DNA from: Nectonema munidae
Lineage: Eukaryota; Nematomorpha; Nectonematoida; Nectonematidae
Length of the DNA: 64,000 bases
Direction of reading: 5' to 3'
Assembly: GCA_030549495.1 (NCBI GenBank)
Contig: JAUIRK010000257.1
Span: 62,001-126,000, forward strand
Under the pieces are notes generated by a model, which saw nothing but the letters and a program-made list of their open reading frames with translations, was not told the origin of the DNA and searched no databases. The translations under genes were made by a program, and so were the position numbers. This document shows positions 33,680 through 45,146 of this stretch, one piece after another; within the stretch, counting starts at the first letter, position 1; every line of letters begins with the position of its first letter.

Positions 33680-34015
33680 TTCAGGACGTGACAATGGTGC
33701 ATACATCACGAATCCGTTCTCCGTTGATGCTTCCGATCTGCCGAAAGTACTGAAGTACCCATTGATGGCTTATTATATAGCAAAGAATGCTCTATAAACT
33801 TATGAGTGAGCATGATAACTTGTATCAAACGATACACCGTCATGGTGTTTTCCACTTTACGTAGGATAATGAGCTTGAAACATCTTTATACACACTGTTA
33901 TGGTTTTCAGTTCTCTGTGAAAAATTTTTCTCAGCATTTACGAGCTGATTGAGAAAAGAGAGATTCAGACCTTACAAAGTGCTGCTCGATCAGAAAAACT
34001 CTCAGAATTGCTTAT
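33680..34015 (+). pseudogene. hAT (SCAND3/ZBED-like) transposase remnant
   Basis: After TTATTTTCAG a frame reads NGAYITNPFSVDASDLP, like the '.WI.NPF.' segment of SCAND3/ZBED-type hAT proteins. About 190 bases later another frame reads WFSVLCEKFFSAFTS, like their 'TTYLCE..FS.LT' block. Spacing is shorter than in full-length proteins and stops intervene. Confidence 0.5.
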
Positions 34016-34229
34016 AATACATAATATTTATCAATAAAGTACTTCCTATTGTATAGGTTAGTATTGCCAGTCATAATAAAACTAAAATATATTTATTCAT
34101 CTTAAATTTTTGGTACAACTTTTTGAAAACTTTGTCAACTTCAAAATTTTTCTTAACTATTTTTCCAGCATGTTATCGCCGACTTATACAATGTTAGTTA
34201 TTTTTTATACCAAAAAAATATCGTTCAAA

Positions 34230-35930
34230 TTTCTCAGCCGACTGTAACGCTCGCTTACAAATCTGGGACCACAAGGAAAATGCACAAGAACAAGTCCTCA
34301 AATTCTTTTTCTCTAATAACCTACATCTGTCAGACAACTCTAAGAACCAATACAGTTGCTACAACGTACATACCCCATATCGACCTCATATTTGCCACTT
34401 TAAATACTCTCAATCTCATTACTAACTTACGATATCTGACATTCCATCAGCTTCCGACAACTCATTTATAAACCTTCAACTTCACATGAACACTACATCA
34501 ATTAGAAACCCTAACATCGCCAAAAAACGAAAACCATTCAATCTCAACAACTCATTACCATCTCTCTTCTCCGCAGCATTCATCGATCAACCCGCATTAT
34601 TGCTCAATTAGAGTGTTCACATTCCATTTGTTCCTCAACTCCAATTAATCTATTTTCTAAAGGAACCACATCTATTTCTGCACACTCAAACTAAATCTGT
34701 TAACAACAATGCTAAGACGCATTATCAAATTCTGAGAAAATCCTATATCCCTATTAACATCTTTATTTTCTCTGCGAACAAATAAAATATACACAGACAA
34801 TACTTTGTGCCAAAAAATACTCGTGTGTGAAATTTGTCAGAGAGCACTCAACAAAATAACTAAAAAGAAAAAATTTCCCACACTTTCTGATTCAATACTT
34901 TTTAGCCTTTCTATCCACAATCTTTCTTACAAACTTAACCTTTTCTGACTTACCTTTCCTCCACATAATCGGAGAACATGAATAAAATATTATATACTCC
35001 TTTCAAAATCCCACCACTCGTCCCCTGACATTAATCAAACTAAACCTAGGAGTAAATTTGATTAAAACAAATTTTCATCTAGCTTCGATCTAATCTCACC
35101 AAAACATTAAAAATCCATCCACATTCTAAAAAATTATCAACTTCCAATCTTGAACACATGCTAGATCACCCATATTTCCCTAATTTCTGGAAAATTGGTA
35201 GGCTAGAACTTGTTCCTAAGACATAAATAGATTCTAGCTTTATATAATATTAACGCCTACTTTTCTGCACTTATGAATTTCTTGAAAAAATCATTCGCAA
35301 ACCACTAATCCTATTCCCCAATCACGAGACAAAATTTGCATAACTTCCCAACATAAAACAATGAAACTGCTTTATCGCTACTAACTACCTCACTCGACCC
35401 CTCTTTTGTTTCACAGAAAAACTCTATTATCGCAAACTTATGCCTCCTCTTCTGAGTTCACGCCACTCTTTGCACTTAGAGGCTTTTTTTGCATACGCGT
35501 CTTCAAAAGCTCTACAAATTCCTCTTTTCATACCTATCATTCATCTTTGATCTTCATTACAATTACCACCCACATAAACTAATACCTTCTCCACTTCATC
35601 ACAATCACTTTTTTCACTGATGCGCAAAATATGATCCACGATGTCTCTCTTACACACAATGTCCCCTTTCCAAAATTTCAACTCGCTACCTCCTAAATTA
35701 GTCTTATCAAACATTTTTAAGTAAACATAAGCTCGTGCCCCTTATCTAAATATCACAAAAATGCCCTTGTTGACAACTTAACATCAAATTTACACCTAAC
35801 ATCTATCAACTCTCTCATTTTCCCCTTCTTCTCAAAACATTTCTAATGCACAACAACTTATCATGCATCAATGAATTGCAAATGTGATATCTTCTCAAAT
35901 ATCACTAATTTCCTTTTACCTCACATCAAA
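34230..35930 (+). mobile_element. Second LINE copy, heavily decayed
   Basis: The copy has the same C-rich, G-poor composition as 14190-15740. The end of an endonuclease domain is visible as PHIDLIFATLNTLN (about 34375-34420). The entry of the RT domain reads FWKIGRLELVPK (about 35186-35222), and RNase H pieces read TFFTDAQNMIHD (about 35609) and NALVDN (about 35760). The RT catalytic core is mostly deleted (only about 380 bases between RT entry and RNase H), and many stops and frame changes are present. It is older than the first copy. Confidence 0.7.
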
Positions 35931-36600
35931 GGACAAAAAATAATTATTTGCTTTTAAAATTTAATAGATTGCGAAAACTATAATAGTTCATTAAGTATCA
36001 ATTTTAATAGAAACATAACTTTCAGTTACAATTCGATTTATTTTTTATTGATAAAAAATTTTTTAGGTACAAGAGCTAATATTATTATGGGTCCTTACTT
36101 CTTGTTATATAAAAAAATCTGCAAAGAACAAAAAATGATAAAAAAAACTTTATTGTTATCAATTCATGTTTCGAAAATAACGAATTAATAGTGAAATCGA
36201 AATTATGGATTATCAGAAGATAACATTGATTGACGCAAAACAGTAATGATTCCGAATACAATAAACCAAGCCATAAAATAACAAAAAATCAAATTCTTTC
36301 AAATGACCTAAATGATATGAGGAGTGCTTCACTGCATCCCCGAGTGTACGGGACATTACTATACTTATTAATGCACATAGTATGTGATGTTTATTTTGTA
36401 TGGCAATAGTGTATAGTTTAATATTAAAAAAATGATATCCTCAGATTTCACTGTTTGAAATATCTGTCATGAAATTTTTATAAATATTTCGTGAGTTTTG
36501 CTTAAAAACATCATTAATATTTATACATTTTAATATTTACGTAACAAACTAATAATTTGTTTTCTTTCCAACTCTAATTTAAACTGTGTAAGAAAGAAAA
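35931..36600. other. AT-rich stretch, nothing recognised
   Basis: No motif or repeat found. Confidence 0.4.
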
Positions 36601-36849
36601 GCAATCAATGCTTTGTTGCTTAATCTTTTTCTAAAAAAGTAAATCAGCTGAAAAAATAATCTGTTTAACTAAAGTTCGAGGATATTTTTTAAGCAGGTTG
36701 TCTAAATGTGGAGGTCTGAGGTCATGATCTAGGATCCTGCTCTCCATTTGAAAAAAAGTCAGAGTTGAAAAAAGTCTATCGCACACAACTGATTGTTGTT
36801 GTTTTATTTGACACAGCTTGTAAAATGCAAGGATTTCGAAAGCTGGCAT
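36600..36849 (-). pseudogene. Possible hAT dimerisation-domain fragment
   Basis: Minus-strand frame contains QQQSVVCDRLFSTLTFFQME and HLDNLLKKYPR, resembling 'S..CER.FS.L..I...LR......RL..L'. Weak but in the right order. Confidence 0.35.
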
Positions 36850-36884
36850 GAGGCTTTTACAAATTTAAGATGATTAATCACAGT

Positions 36885-36992
36885 TTTTGTGAATTTGTTT
36901 TTTTAGCATTGGGAGCCTTGGGGATCGAACCCCTGACCTTCAACTGTTAAGCTGAGAGGTACACCCTAACAACCATGAGGCTCCGCACACAA
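36885..36992 (-). repeat. tRNA-derived SINE
   Basis: On the minus strand GGAGCCTCATGGTTGTTAGG is followed by AGGGGTTCGATCCCCAAGG and AGGCTCC. There is a clear B box, an A-box-like TGGTTGTTAGGG, and ends GGAGCCT/AGGCTCC that pair like an acceptor stem. T-arm and acceptor spacing do not fit a functional tRNA at the same time. A second copy is at 12596-12715. Confidence 0.65.
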
Positions 36993-38000
36993 CTGAAGTC
37001 AATTTTTAAAAATATTACTTTAATTTATATTCTATATAAATATAAAAATTAATTAAAAATATAATAGATTTTGTCAGCTATTCCCTAGATGTGAAAAAGT
37101 ATTTTTTTTTGGTCAGTGATCATGAATTTGATTACAGATGCCAACCATTTCTATCATCTATCTACTTGTGGAAGAATATTTTTTGGTTGAATTTGATACC
37201 GACAAATTAAAAAAATCTGATGTCGATTATATATAAAAGATAAATTTAAAAAGCTCCGAGATATAAATGAAAAATAGTTTATTATATATTTCATACTAAT
37301 GTAAATTCACACGAAATTTTAAAAAGTGAGATTTGAAAAATTTATTCAAAAATTAGTATCATCCTGTTAAACAATCTCTTTAATAATGTGATCGCATTTA
37401 TTGTAAGAAAGGAAAACATAAAGCTTTTAAATCAAATAATGCCTAAATCATGGAAATACACAAAAAAATTTCTCCATATAAGGACAATCTACAAAAAGAT
37501 ATTAAATAAGCAAATATATAATATTTATGTATAAGTTTCTCTTAAAAATTATGTTATCCTTAAAAAATTTATGATTTATATGTTGCTTTTTTTAATTGAT
37601 AAGAAATAAGAGACAATAAAGTGAATTGCATTAAAATGGTCACTATTCATTTTGAATTTGGACTCAATACTAAACTAGTTGCCATGTATCAAAAAAAGCT
37701 TGCAACAGCAGCAAATTTACATAACATGCCTGGATTTGTGAAATTTGACAATCGTAAAATTTTCTTATCACCATCCAGGCTCTTCAAAATAATTAAATAT
37801 TTATTAGCATTATCGATTGGGTTTAGGTTTCAACTTTGGCAGTGGGTGGTGATCCTTCGATATAAAGCATCAAAATAGAATTGATGAGAAAGACTGGGAT
37901 TGCTCACAGATATTATTAAGTGCCTATTAAGGAATAAAGTTAGGAACTTATCTTTTAAAAAAATCGTGCAAAAAGTACAATTTGAGCACCATCATTTGAT
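36993..38000. other. AT-rich stretch before the piggyBac element
   Basis: Contains an 85-codon plus-strand ORF (37621-37878) without recognisable domain. No repeats seen. Confidence 0.35.
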
Positions 38001-40027
38001 TTAACCCTTATGGTACCCTTATTTTCCCAACTTTATAGGTTCCTTGGGCTGTTTTCAACCTTTTTTTTCAAAATTTTAATTCACCTGAAAAATTTATTGA
38101 AATGGCACAAAAATATAAAAACATTAAATAGAACAATTTATACAAACATATTTCAAATGCAAAGTAGTCACAAATAGAGCATTTCAGAGATATTTATTTT
38201 TTGTGTTTATGCAAAGATGACATCTTGCTTTTTTTGGCCCATGAAAAATTTCTTCTTCAACTTCTTGATTATTTCTTTTTTTAATTTTAAGTACCAAATT
38301 TTTGCTTGATAAAGTTCTAGACAGTTTTGGCCTTGCCCTAATCAGTGTTTCTATAAGTTTTTTTCCTAGTGTAACCAAATATTTTCGCCTGACATCACAA
38401 CAATTTTTGTTTTTTTATGAAAATCTCTTTTGAAAAACTATTAAGGGCGGAAATATCAATTATGTTACTAAAAAACACAATGGGCCAGCGATTTGTTTTT
38501 CTTTTGACTGAATAATTTGATACCATTTGATCAACTACATCACAGCAACTTCGGTTTTGTTGTAATGTATAATCACTTCTGGTTTTTTTGCTTCAGAGTC
38601 CTCGATTCTTTTAGATTTATGAAAAGAAGATAAAAGGAAGACGTTTTTGTTTTTTTAGGCATATACGAAACAAGCATGTTTTCTTCGGTGAACAAGAACA
38701 TAGAAGAAAATACATGGCGCTTTTTTATATCAAGTATTGCTGGTGGTATAAACTTTTTGTTTTTACGAACTGTACCAAGCAAAGTCATTTTTCTCTCTTT
38801 TAAGAGTCTTTTAGACAGGTTCAAAGATGTAAAAAATTATCACACGTCACGTTGTGACCCTTTAGTCCTTTTGTCATATCCATCACAACACGCTCTCCTT
38901 GATTTTTTTCAGCTGCATTTCCAGGTTGCTTTCCCAAATATGGCTGGATGTTCTATACGTAAAAACCGTCAACATCTGCTAAAATCCAAAACTTTAATCC
39001 ATATATTATCTGGATTGGTAGGAATGTACTGTCTAAAAGGACAATTTCCTCTGAAGCCTCTGAGCTGCTCATCTACTGTTACTTGAAAACCGGAATTGAA
39101 AAGTTTTGGTAGAATAGCAACCCATTCATCCCAAATTTTTTTAATTGGAGCAAACTTGTTTTTTTTCTCTTCAATTTTCCCTTGTTTTTTGTCATCAAAT
39201 CGTAAAACTCTTGAAATCATTTTGAAGTTTTTCAGAGACATTGTAGCTCTAAAAATACTTCTCCCAGTATCATCATCCCATAAGCTGGTAGTGGACTCGT
39301 TTTTGGATTTGAAAACTCTAGCAAGAATCAACAGGCCTAAATAAGCTTCAAACTTTACGGTACCAAGCTCCACCCAGCTATCACCCATCACAACTTTGCC
39401 TTCAATGTTAGTCCACTTCATTATTGTATTCAAAATTTTTGGTGGAAAAAATTGCATAAAAGCTGTGTACTCATCTTCTATCATTGAGCAAGCATAACTT
39501 GTTGGACCTGGCTTCATTGATATGCTATTATGACACCTTTCTTTACTTGAATAATTAAAATCGTCATGATACCATTTTGTCTCCCCATCTTTCGAAAGAC
39601 AATACTCATGAGTTTCCTCATCTTCTAAATTAGAAAGCATTCCATCGGAAAAATCACTATAACATTCTTCAGTCTCACATAATGAAACATGATCTTCTAC
39701 CTCAGAAAACTCGCTAATGGAAGGGGAAGAGTCAAAAATGTAACAATTTAGTACTAAAAAAAATATAAAAAACTTAAATTATGAAAAATTAATTACTCTA
39801 ATTTTTTCTTGTATGGACTCTTTTGAACCCAAGGATCTCAAATGTATAAAAAAATATATCCTAATAAGTTAAACATTTTATTGTGTTTTAAAAATTATTT
39901 TGTGATTTTTATATTATATGTAACAAATACTAAAAACTTAAGGCTATGATAATTTTGAAATTTTTAATAAAAGATAATTTTTTAAAAAATTAGATTTAAA
40001 TGAGACCTAGGATCTTATAAGGGTTAA
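38001..40027 (-). mobile_element. piggyBac element delimited by TTAA, 2.0 kb
   Basis: The left end is TTAACCCTTATGGTACCC (38001) and the right end GATCTTATAAGGGTTAA (to 40027), so CCCTTAT inverted repeats lie directly inside TTAA duplications. Subterminal TTCCTTGGGCTGTTTTCAAC and its counterpart TTTTGAACCCAAGGATCTCA near 39830 form a second inverted pair. The minus strand carries a transposase frame across the interior. The element sits about 190 bp upstream of the SSR4 start codon. Confidence 0.85.
38184..39740 (-). pseudogene. piggyBac transposase (DDE_Tnp_1_7), interrupted
   Basis: Minus-strand frame 38969-39640 encodes FPPKILNTIMKWTN, GLLILARVFKSKNES, LWDDDTGRSIFRATMSLKNF, RVLRFDDKK and FQVTVDEQLRGFRGNCPFRQ YIPTNPDNIWIK, in the order of the piggyBac core with the Asp of 'DEQL'. 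A second frame (38573-38824) includes LLGTVRKNKKFIPPAIL, the 'T..GT.R.N.K..P' block. A third (38184-38378) ends in a CHLC-containing stretch, like the C-terminal Cys-rich region. An acidic N-terminus continues up to about 39740. Two or more frame changes separate the pieces, so this copy is probably inactive although its ends look intact. Confidence 0.8.
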
Positions 40028-40211
40028 ATATATTTTTTTTTCAAATATGTTAGCTAAAATTAGGTATTATAATGAGTTTTTAAAAAATTCTATTTTGGAA
40101 AAATGCTTACACTCAATGGTCCAAAAACCAAATAATTTATTATATTTAATTATTTATTTTTTCAGTTATTTGCTCAAGTCTAATTTAGTTACAAACGTGG
40201 CTAAAATTTAA

Positions 40212-43200
40212 ATGTATAAGTTTTTAATCTTAATTATTTGCTTTCTTCTGAAAGGTAAGAAATTTTATTTTATATTATTATTATATTATAATTAAACACT
40301 TTTCTAAGCCATTTATATTATTTTGAATATATTTATAAATCATATTTTTATTCAAATTTGATTGAAAGTAATAAATGGATTTTTATACTCAGGGCCGGTG
40401 CTAGGAAATGAGGGGCCCAATTAGAAATCTGATAGCGAGACCCCTACTCTACATAGTAAAAATGATCGGTATTTATATTTCATATAAAAAACAAACCAAT
40501 AAAAATGGACATTTTATTTTTTATTAAATTTTATTGTTTTACTTTTAACATTAAGAGAGGCAAATTAAGCAATTATATACTCTTTTAGAAAAAGACTTTT
40601 CTACCTTTTTTATTAACAAAATCTCCAAAATATTTTGAATGTCAATAGCTTTAGCAATTTTGCTTTCTATAGAATCATTGCCAAGCTGTTAAGTCTTTCT
40701 TGTGAAACCGTAGACCTCAACTAAGTTTTTGCGGGTTGGCTGAAATTACACTGGTTTATCGTTGCTGCTGCCAAAGTGTAACAAAATTCTACACTATTCC
40801 CTGAGAGTACTTTCTCAGTTTAAACAAAGCTTTGTTTTGAACTGATAGATTATACTCATATAAAGATAGTATAATCTAGGGGCTAACAACAACAACAACA
40901 TCAAGTATGTTTTAATTAGTTTCAGCTTTGAAAACCCTCTTTCGCCTGTTGCAACAGTTATTGGCCTCGTTAAATAATTCTTCAAGCCAATGAAAACATT
41001 AGGAAATGTTATAAACTATTGTTTTCTATCAGGTTCCTCTTTCAAAAATCGTCCAAGATCTCAAGTAATAAAAAACTAAATTTTAGAACATAAATTTATA
41101 AATTTTGGCTAGATGTCTGTAATAATAATTTTTTCATGTGATTTTAGAAACATTTTTATAAATTTTAGAGATAAAATTTCTTTTTTGAAATTTGAAGCTG
41201 TAGAAAACTTAAGTCTTTAAAAAAGTGCATTGAAAAGTGAAAAAATTCGCCATTGCTAAGGGAGTTGACATAACGATCATTTACATCATGCATAATAAAT
41301 TATTATTATGACAAAGATTATATCACTTTTCATTTTACGTTTTAAGTAGTATTTAGTACCTCATATAATACAGAAAAAGGCCCACAGGCGCGGGGCCCCT
41401 TCAAGGCACGGGGCTCAATTTGTTAACATCGGTAAAATAGGTTTGCAACCAGCCCTGTTTATACCACTACATTAAGATAAACATTGACTATTTTATTATG
41501 TATCGGAAGCTGAGATAAATTTAATCTCAAACTTTACAAAACAAAATGATTAAACTCAAATTTTCAAATAAAATTTTAAAAATATTATTTCTAAACTTAT
41601 CCCTTATCTTTTGTTAAACAATTCGTTACTATTTTTAATTTTATGCAATTGGTACAGTAATTTAAGGTCGATTAAGATATTTTTTTCTTTATTGTGCAAT
41701 TTAGTGTCCTCATTCTTATATTAAATTTAATTGAAATTTTTTTTAAATGTTTTCGTTCAAATTTACCAATCTAATATACAGGGCTAGATTAACCTTTAAG
41801 CCAAATAAGCTATAGATTCATCATTCATGTAATTTCATTCAAATATAGCTTACCCATAGAATCTCAACAGTAATTTCTCAGCTGAGCTTCAACAGTTTCA
41901 TTCAGTGACACGTGTAAAATAGGATTCTGTTATGTTAAACTTTATAAAATACTTTTAGAAGATAACATTGAGCGTGTGTTGACAAGAGTTATAGGCAGTG
42001 CGGGCAAGCCCGAGTGGGCATCCTGCCATCTAAAAATTCGGGTACCCACATAAAAAATTTGCAAGACGGGCTGGGGCGGGTAGAAGAATTTTGATTTGCG
42101 GGTAATATTTTTCAAAAATTTTGTTAACTCTGCTATATTTATGATTAAAGATGAAAAATATACTTTTGAAGTGTAATTGTTTAGCAAATTATTACATTTT
42201 TTAAATTATATATGAAGTCTGAGGGTTTATATAATAACCAAAAGTGAAAGACATTTAAAATGGATAGTAACTTTAGAGTGTATTGAGTAATATCAAATAT
42301 AAAAAATAAGGACATTAAGCAACTCGATAATAACAATTGAAAAATAATTTTTGTTGAAGCTCATCAGTCAGTTTACGCAAAAATTTACTGCTTAAATCAT
42401 GCGGGTAAAAAATTAAATCTGTGGGACGATTAATCGAAATCGTATCGGAAATTTTCTCTAGCATCGGAAATCGGAGTGGAAATATTTCAGCTCGCTCCGA
42501 TACCAAAACGATTCCAAGTTATTACGTTACATTGATTTCCTTTACACTTAGGATTTTATTGTATAAATGATTTTACTACTTATTGTGTAGAATCACTTGA
42601 TTCGACAAAATTATTTAATTATAAAAAAAATTAACATTTTTTTGTGTCAATTGTGCATTATTATGTTTAAGCTACTTTTTTTGTAAATTTTGTGTTATAA
42701 TTTTATATAAAAAATTTTCATGTACATTTTAAATGTTAAAACCGCATGTATCGAACAATGAGTAATTGGTCTAGTGCGGGACACAAGCCCAACGCACAAC
42801 CCACTCACTTAAATACATTAGTTCAAATAAATTTTATTTAAATAATAAATTAAAACTAATTGTAAAATCTCATTGTGTAAGTCAGATGTGTCGATCATTC
42901 GCTAAATCGAAGATGATACTGGTCCCCATCGCATTTAAGAACTAATAACATTGTAGAAACTTTTCTTAACTCGAAGTTGGATAAGTCGAGACACATGTCT
43001 TCTCATTATATTTATGTTCAATGTTTTCTCTATGCATGTGTCGAAGTAATGTAAGAGATTTTTTATACATTTTTCATATTACATCACTATTTGTACATTG
43101 TATATATTTATCTCGCTACTCCTTCTCTACTTTATAGCTCATACTTGTTACATCTGTTATTATACATCATACTTCTATCTCTATTTTCTTCACTCCAGAG

Positions 43201-45146
43201 AAGTTATCTCTTTTGTAATTTTTGATTGAGTTTTTTTTTATTTCAATTTTACTACAGGTACATCACTTTTATACATTTACACTTTTATTTTTCCAGTATT
43301 AAAGCTAAAATAGATTTTCAAAAGTTTGAAATTAATTTGTCAAAATTTGTTATTCTAAAATTCACACGGGTAGATTTTTATATAGTAAAGCAAATTTTTA
43401 CGGTATTTTTGATTTTCGGTGTTCAAAATTTAAAGTGATGGGAGAGAAGATTGAAACCTATCATTATAAGCTGAATATGCTTCTCACTGCTCAAAATTAT
43501 GACTATAGTTTTTTTAATTTTCAAAATTTTTACTCAAAATTTTCAAAAGTGGATTATTTATATAATTTTGCTTTCATATTGAGGATATTTATTCGCAAAA
43601 AGTGATAGAAATTAATTGAAGTTCAAAATAATACTAAAAAGTTATTTCAAGTTGTAATATTTTAGAATCGGAATTGTATCGGGAACAGGTATATTAAGTA
43701 GAATCGGAATCGTATCGGAATCGTTATTAATTTTGGTATCGTCCCATCACTAGATGTACATAATTTATTTTGCGAGTGTAGGTGGGTGCGGCTACAAAAA
43801 TTTTGCTCATGGAGGACTCTAGTGTAGACATCAACTTTCGTATATTTTTAATATTAATCGCCACAAATTGTTCAGATAAACGCTGATTTTTTCAGTTGAA
43901 GCATATTAAAATTCCATCAGAACAACTGCAGGCAGGATGCCTTATCTCAATTAAGTATAGATGCAGATGTATTACGTAAGATCAGTTTTAGAGATCTAAT
44001 TAAAAATTTTGCAGTTAAAAAAGCAGGAAACTTTTCAAATATAAGTGTAAGTATACACAAATAATTTCTTACTTTTAGTTACAAATATATGGGGCACCAA
44101 AGTCTAAAGTGCTTAAAGCTTCTCAAGGCCCAGCTAATATATATTCATAAATGATATTTTAACAACACTTTTTTAATATTTGTTGTAAGAAAGTTGTTAC
44201 TGCTTTCTACTTATTATTGAAATAAATCATTTAATTTCTAAATAATTAAAATTTTATTTTAATAATATCAATCTAGTTAACTTCAAAAAGGTGGTTATTC
44301 AATAATACCCCTTATATAATTATGTAAATAAAACGTCACTTAAAATATTTGATTTTTGCGTTTTCAAGTTACAAACACATTAGAAATCTTCATTTTACTT
44401 ATGGCATTTTTAAAAATCTAACTATTTTTTTAACTACATTAATTTTTTATGTAACTATTTTTAGTTGATTTATGCTCCAATCCTCAGTTCAGACATAAAA
44501 TTTTTTCTACAACAGACTCTTCACTTATGTCTAAAAGCGCCATTATAATTGATTTTATCATGACATGTCCTGAATCTAATGAAGTATATTTTTCTGCTAA
44601 TAAATGCATTTATTTCCACAATATATTCAAATTCAATATACTTTATATATTAGAAAATGAATTTATTTGCTGAATACAACGGTAGAATTTTTCAAGTTTC
44701 TGGTTGTCTGGAAGATTCAAGATACGAGGTATGGTAATTATTTCTACTGCACTAAATGATGTTTCTTATTTTTGTGTTTAGTTTAGTCTAATACAAGAGC
44801 ATCAAGATTTGAAAACGGGCAATCACATTATTAATATCTTTGATTTTGAAGGATTGAATCGTTATAAAAAAGTAGTTACTTTAGTTGCCATTAAAAAACA
44901 AAAATACTTTTTCATTTAAATTCTAGGCTGTGAAAAATCAAGAAGAAAAATCTATTGAAGCTGCAAAACCGTTAACAAGTTTCGAAATTTATCACAAGGT
45001 AGCTAAAAAGTTTTCACCAAATCTTCCTTTTTTCGAATTCTTTTTTTGGTGTGTACTCATTTGTACTCGTAGACCTTTGAATCAATGATGCTTTATTTTA
45101 GGGGGAAAATACAAACGCTTCTGTTGTTTACATCAATATTTCTTAA
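40212..45146 (+). CDS. SSR4: Translocon-associated protein subunit delta homologue (six exons)
   Basis: Exons: 40212-40254, 44465-44583, 44654-44728, 44782-44871, 44927-44998, 45102-45146. All have GT..AG borders and matching phases and give 147 codons plus TAA. The protein starts with a signal peptide (MYKFLILIICFLLK). It continues with VDLCSNPQF... IIDFIMTCPESNE (the conserved Cys pair, residues 18 and 49), KMNLFAEYNGRIFQVSG, ...GNHIINIFDFEGLNRYKK and AVKNQEEKS...PLTSFEIYHK. This matches TRAP-delta motif by motif. The protein family acts in the ER membrane next to Sec61 during translocation. The usual C-terminal 'GPW..E' segment and membrane helix (about 25 residues) are absent: the last exon reads GENTNASVVYINIS and stops, with AATAAA overlapping the stop region. 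Three introns are only 53-70 nt; intron 1 is 4.2 kb. Confidence 0.8.
40390..41457 (-). mobile_element. hAT element with 8-bp TSD in SSR4 intron 1
   Basis: It begins CAGGGCCGGTGCTAGG and ends GCAACCAGCCCTG, flanked by TTTATACT and TTTATACC (7 of 8 identical). The minus strand keeps the hAT dimerisation block ITVATGERGFSKLKLIKTYL, split by a nested insertion from LRSTVSQERLNSLAMIL. The rest of the transposase is deleted. Length 1068 bp including the insertion. Confidence 0.85.
40721..40904 (+). mobile_element. SINE-like insertion with (AAC)n tail nested in the hAT element
   Basis: The 184-bp segment interrupts the hAT coding block exactly between the codons for KTYL and RSTV. Removing it leaves CCTCAAGTATG. 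TCAA flanks it on both sides (40717-40720 and 40901-40904), and it ends in AACAACAACAACAACA, a simple 3' tail as in SINEs or 5'-truncated LINEs. A hairpin TAGATTATAC...GTATAATCTA lies near its 3' end. Confidence 0.75.
41779..44133. mobile_element. hAT element with perfect 8-bp TSD in SSR4 intron 1
   Basis: CTAATATA flanks both ends (41771-41778 and 44134-44141). The ends read CAGGGCTAGATTAACCTTTA and, complemented, CTGGGCCTTGAGAAGCTTTA, both followed by AGC. No clear transposase remains. About 1.3 kb of its 2.36 kb is a separate nested element. Confidence 0.8.
42417..43755. mobile_element. Element with TGGGACGAT inverted ends nested in the 41779-44133 hAT
   Basis: Left end CTGTGGGACGATTAATCGAA with further ATCGTATCGGAAA; right end GGAATCGTATCGGAATCG and TTGGTATCGTCCCATCACTA. 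The terminal inverted sequences are about 40 bp with indels and contain iterated 'ATCGTATCGGAA'. Target duplication not resolved. No transposase recognised inside. Confidence 0.6.

Noticed and set aside
36885-36992. Functional tRNA gene
   Set aside because: The B box and pairing ends are clear, but T-arm and acceptor spacing cannot both be satisfied and a diverged copy exists at 12596; a SINE explains it better.
37621-37878. 85-codon plus-strand ORF
   Set aside because: No motif, no splice partner and mostly AT-driven residues; an ORF of this length is expected by chance in a window of this size.
40212-40254. Treating the first SSR4 exon as accidental
   Set aside because: The exon gives ATG, a signal peptide, an optimal GTAAGA donor and exactly the phase required 4.2 kb downstream, so it was kept.
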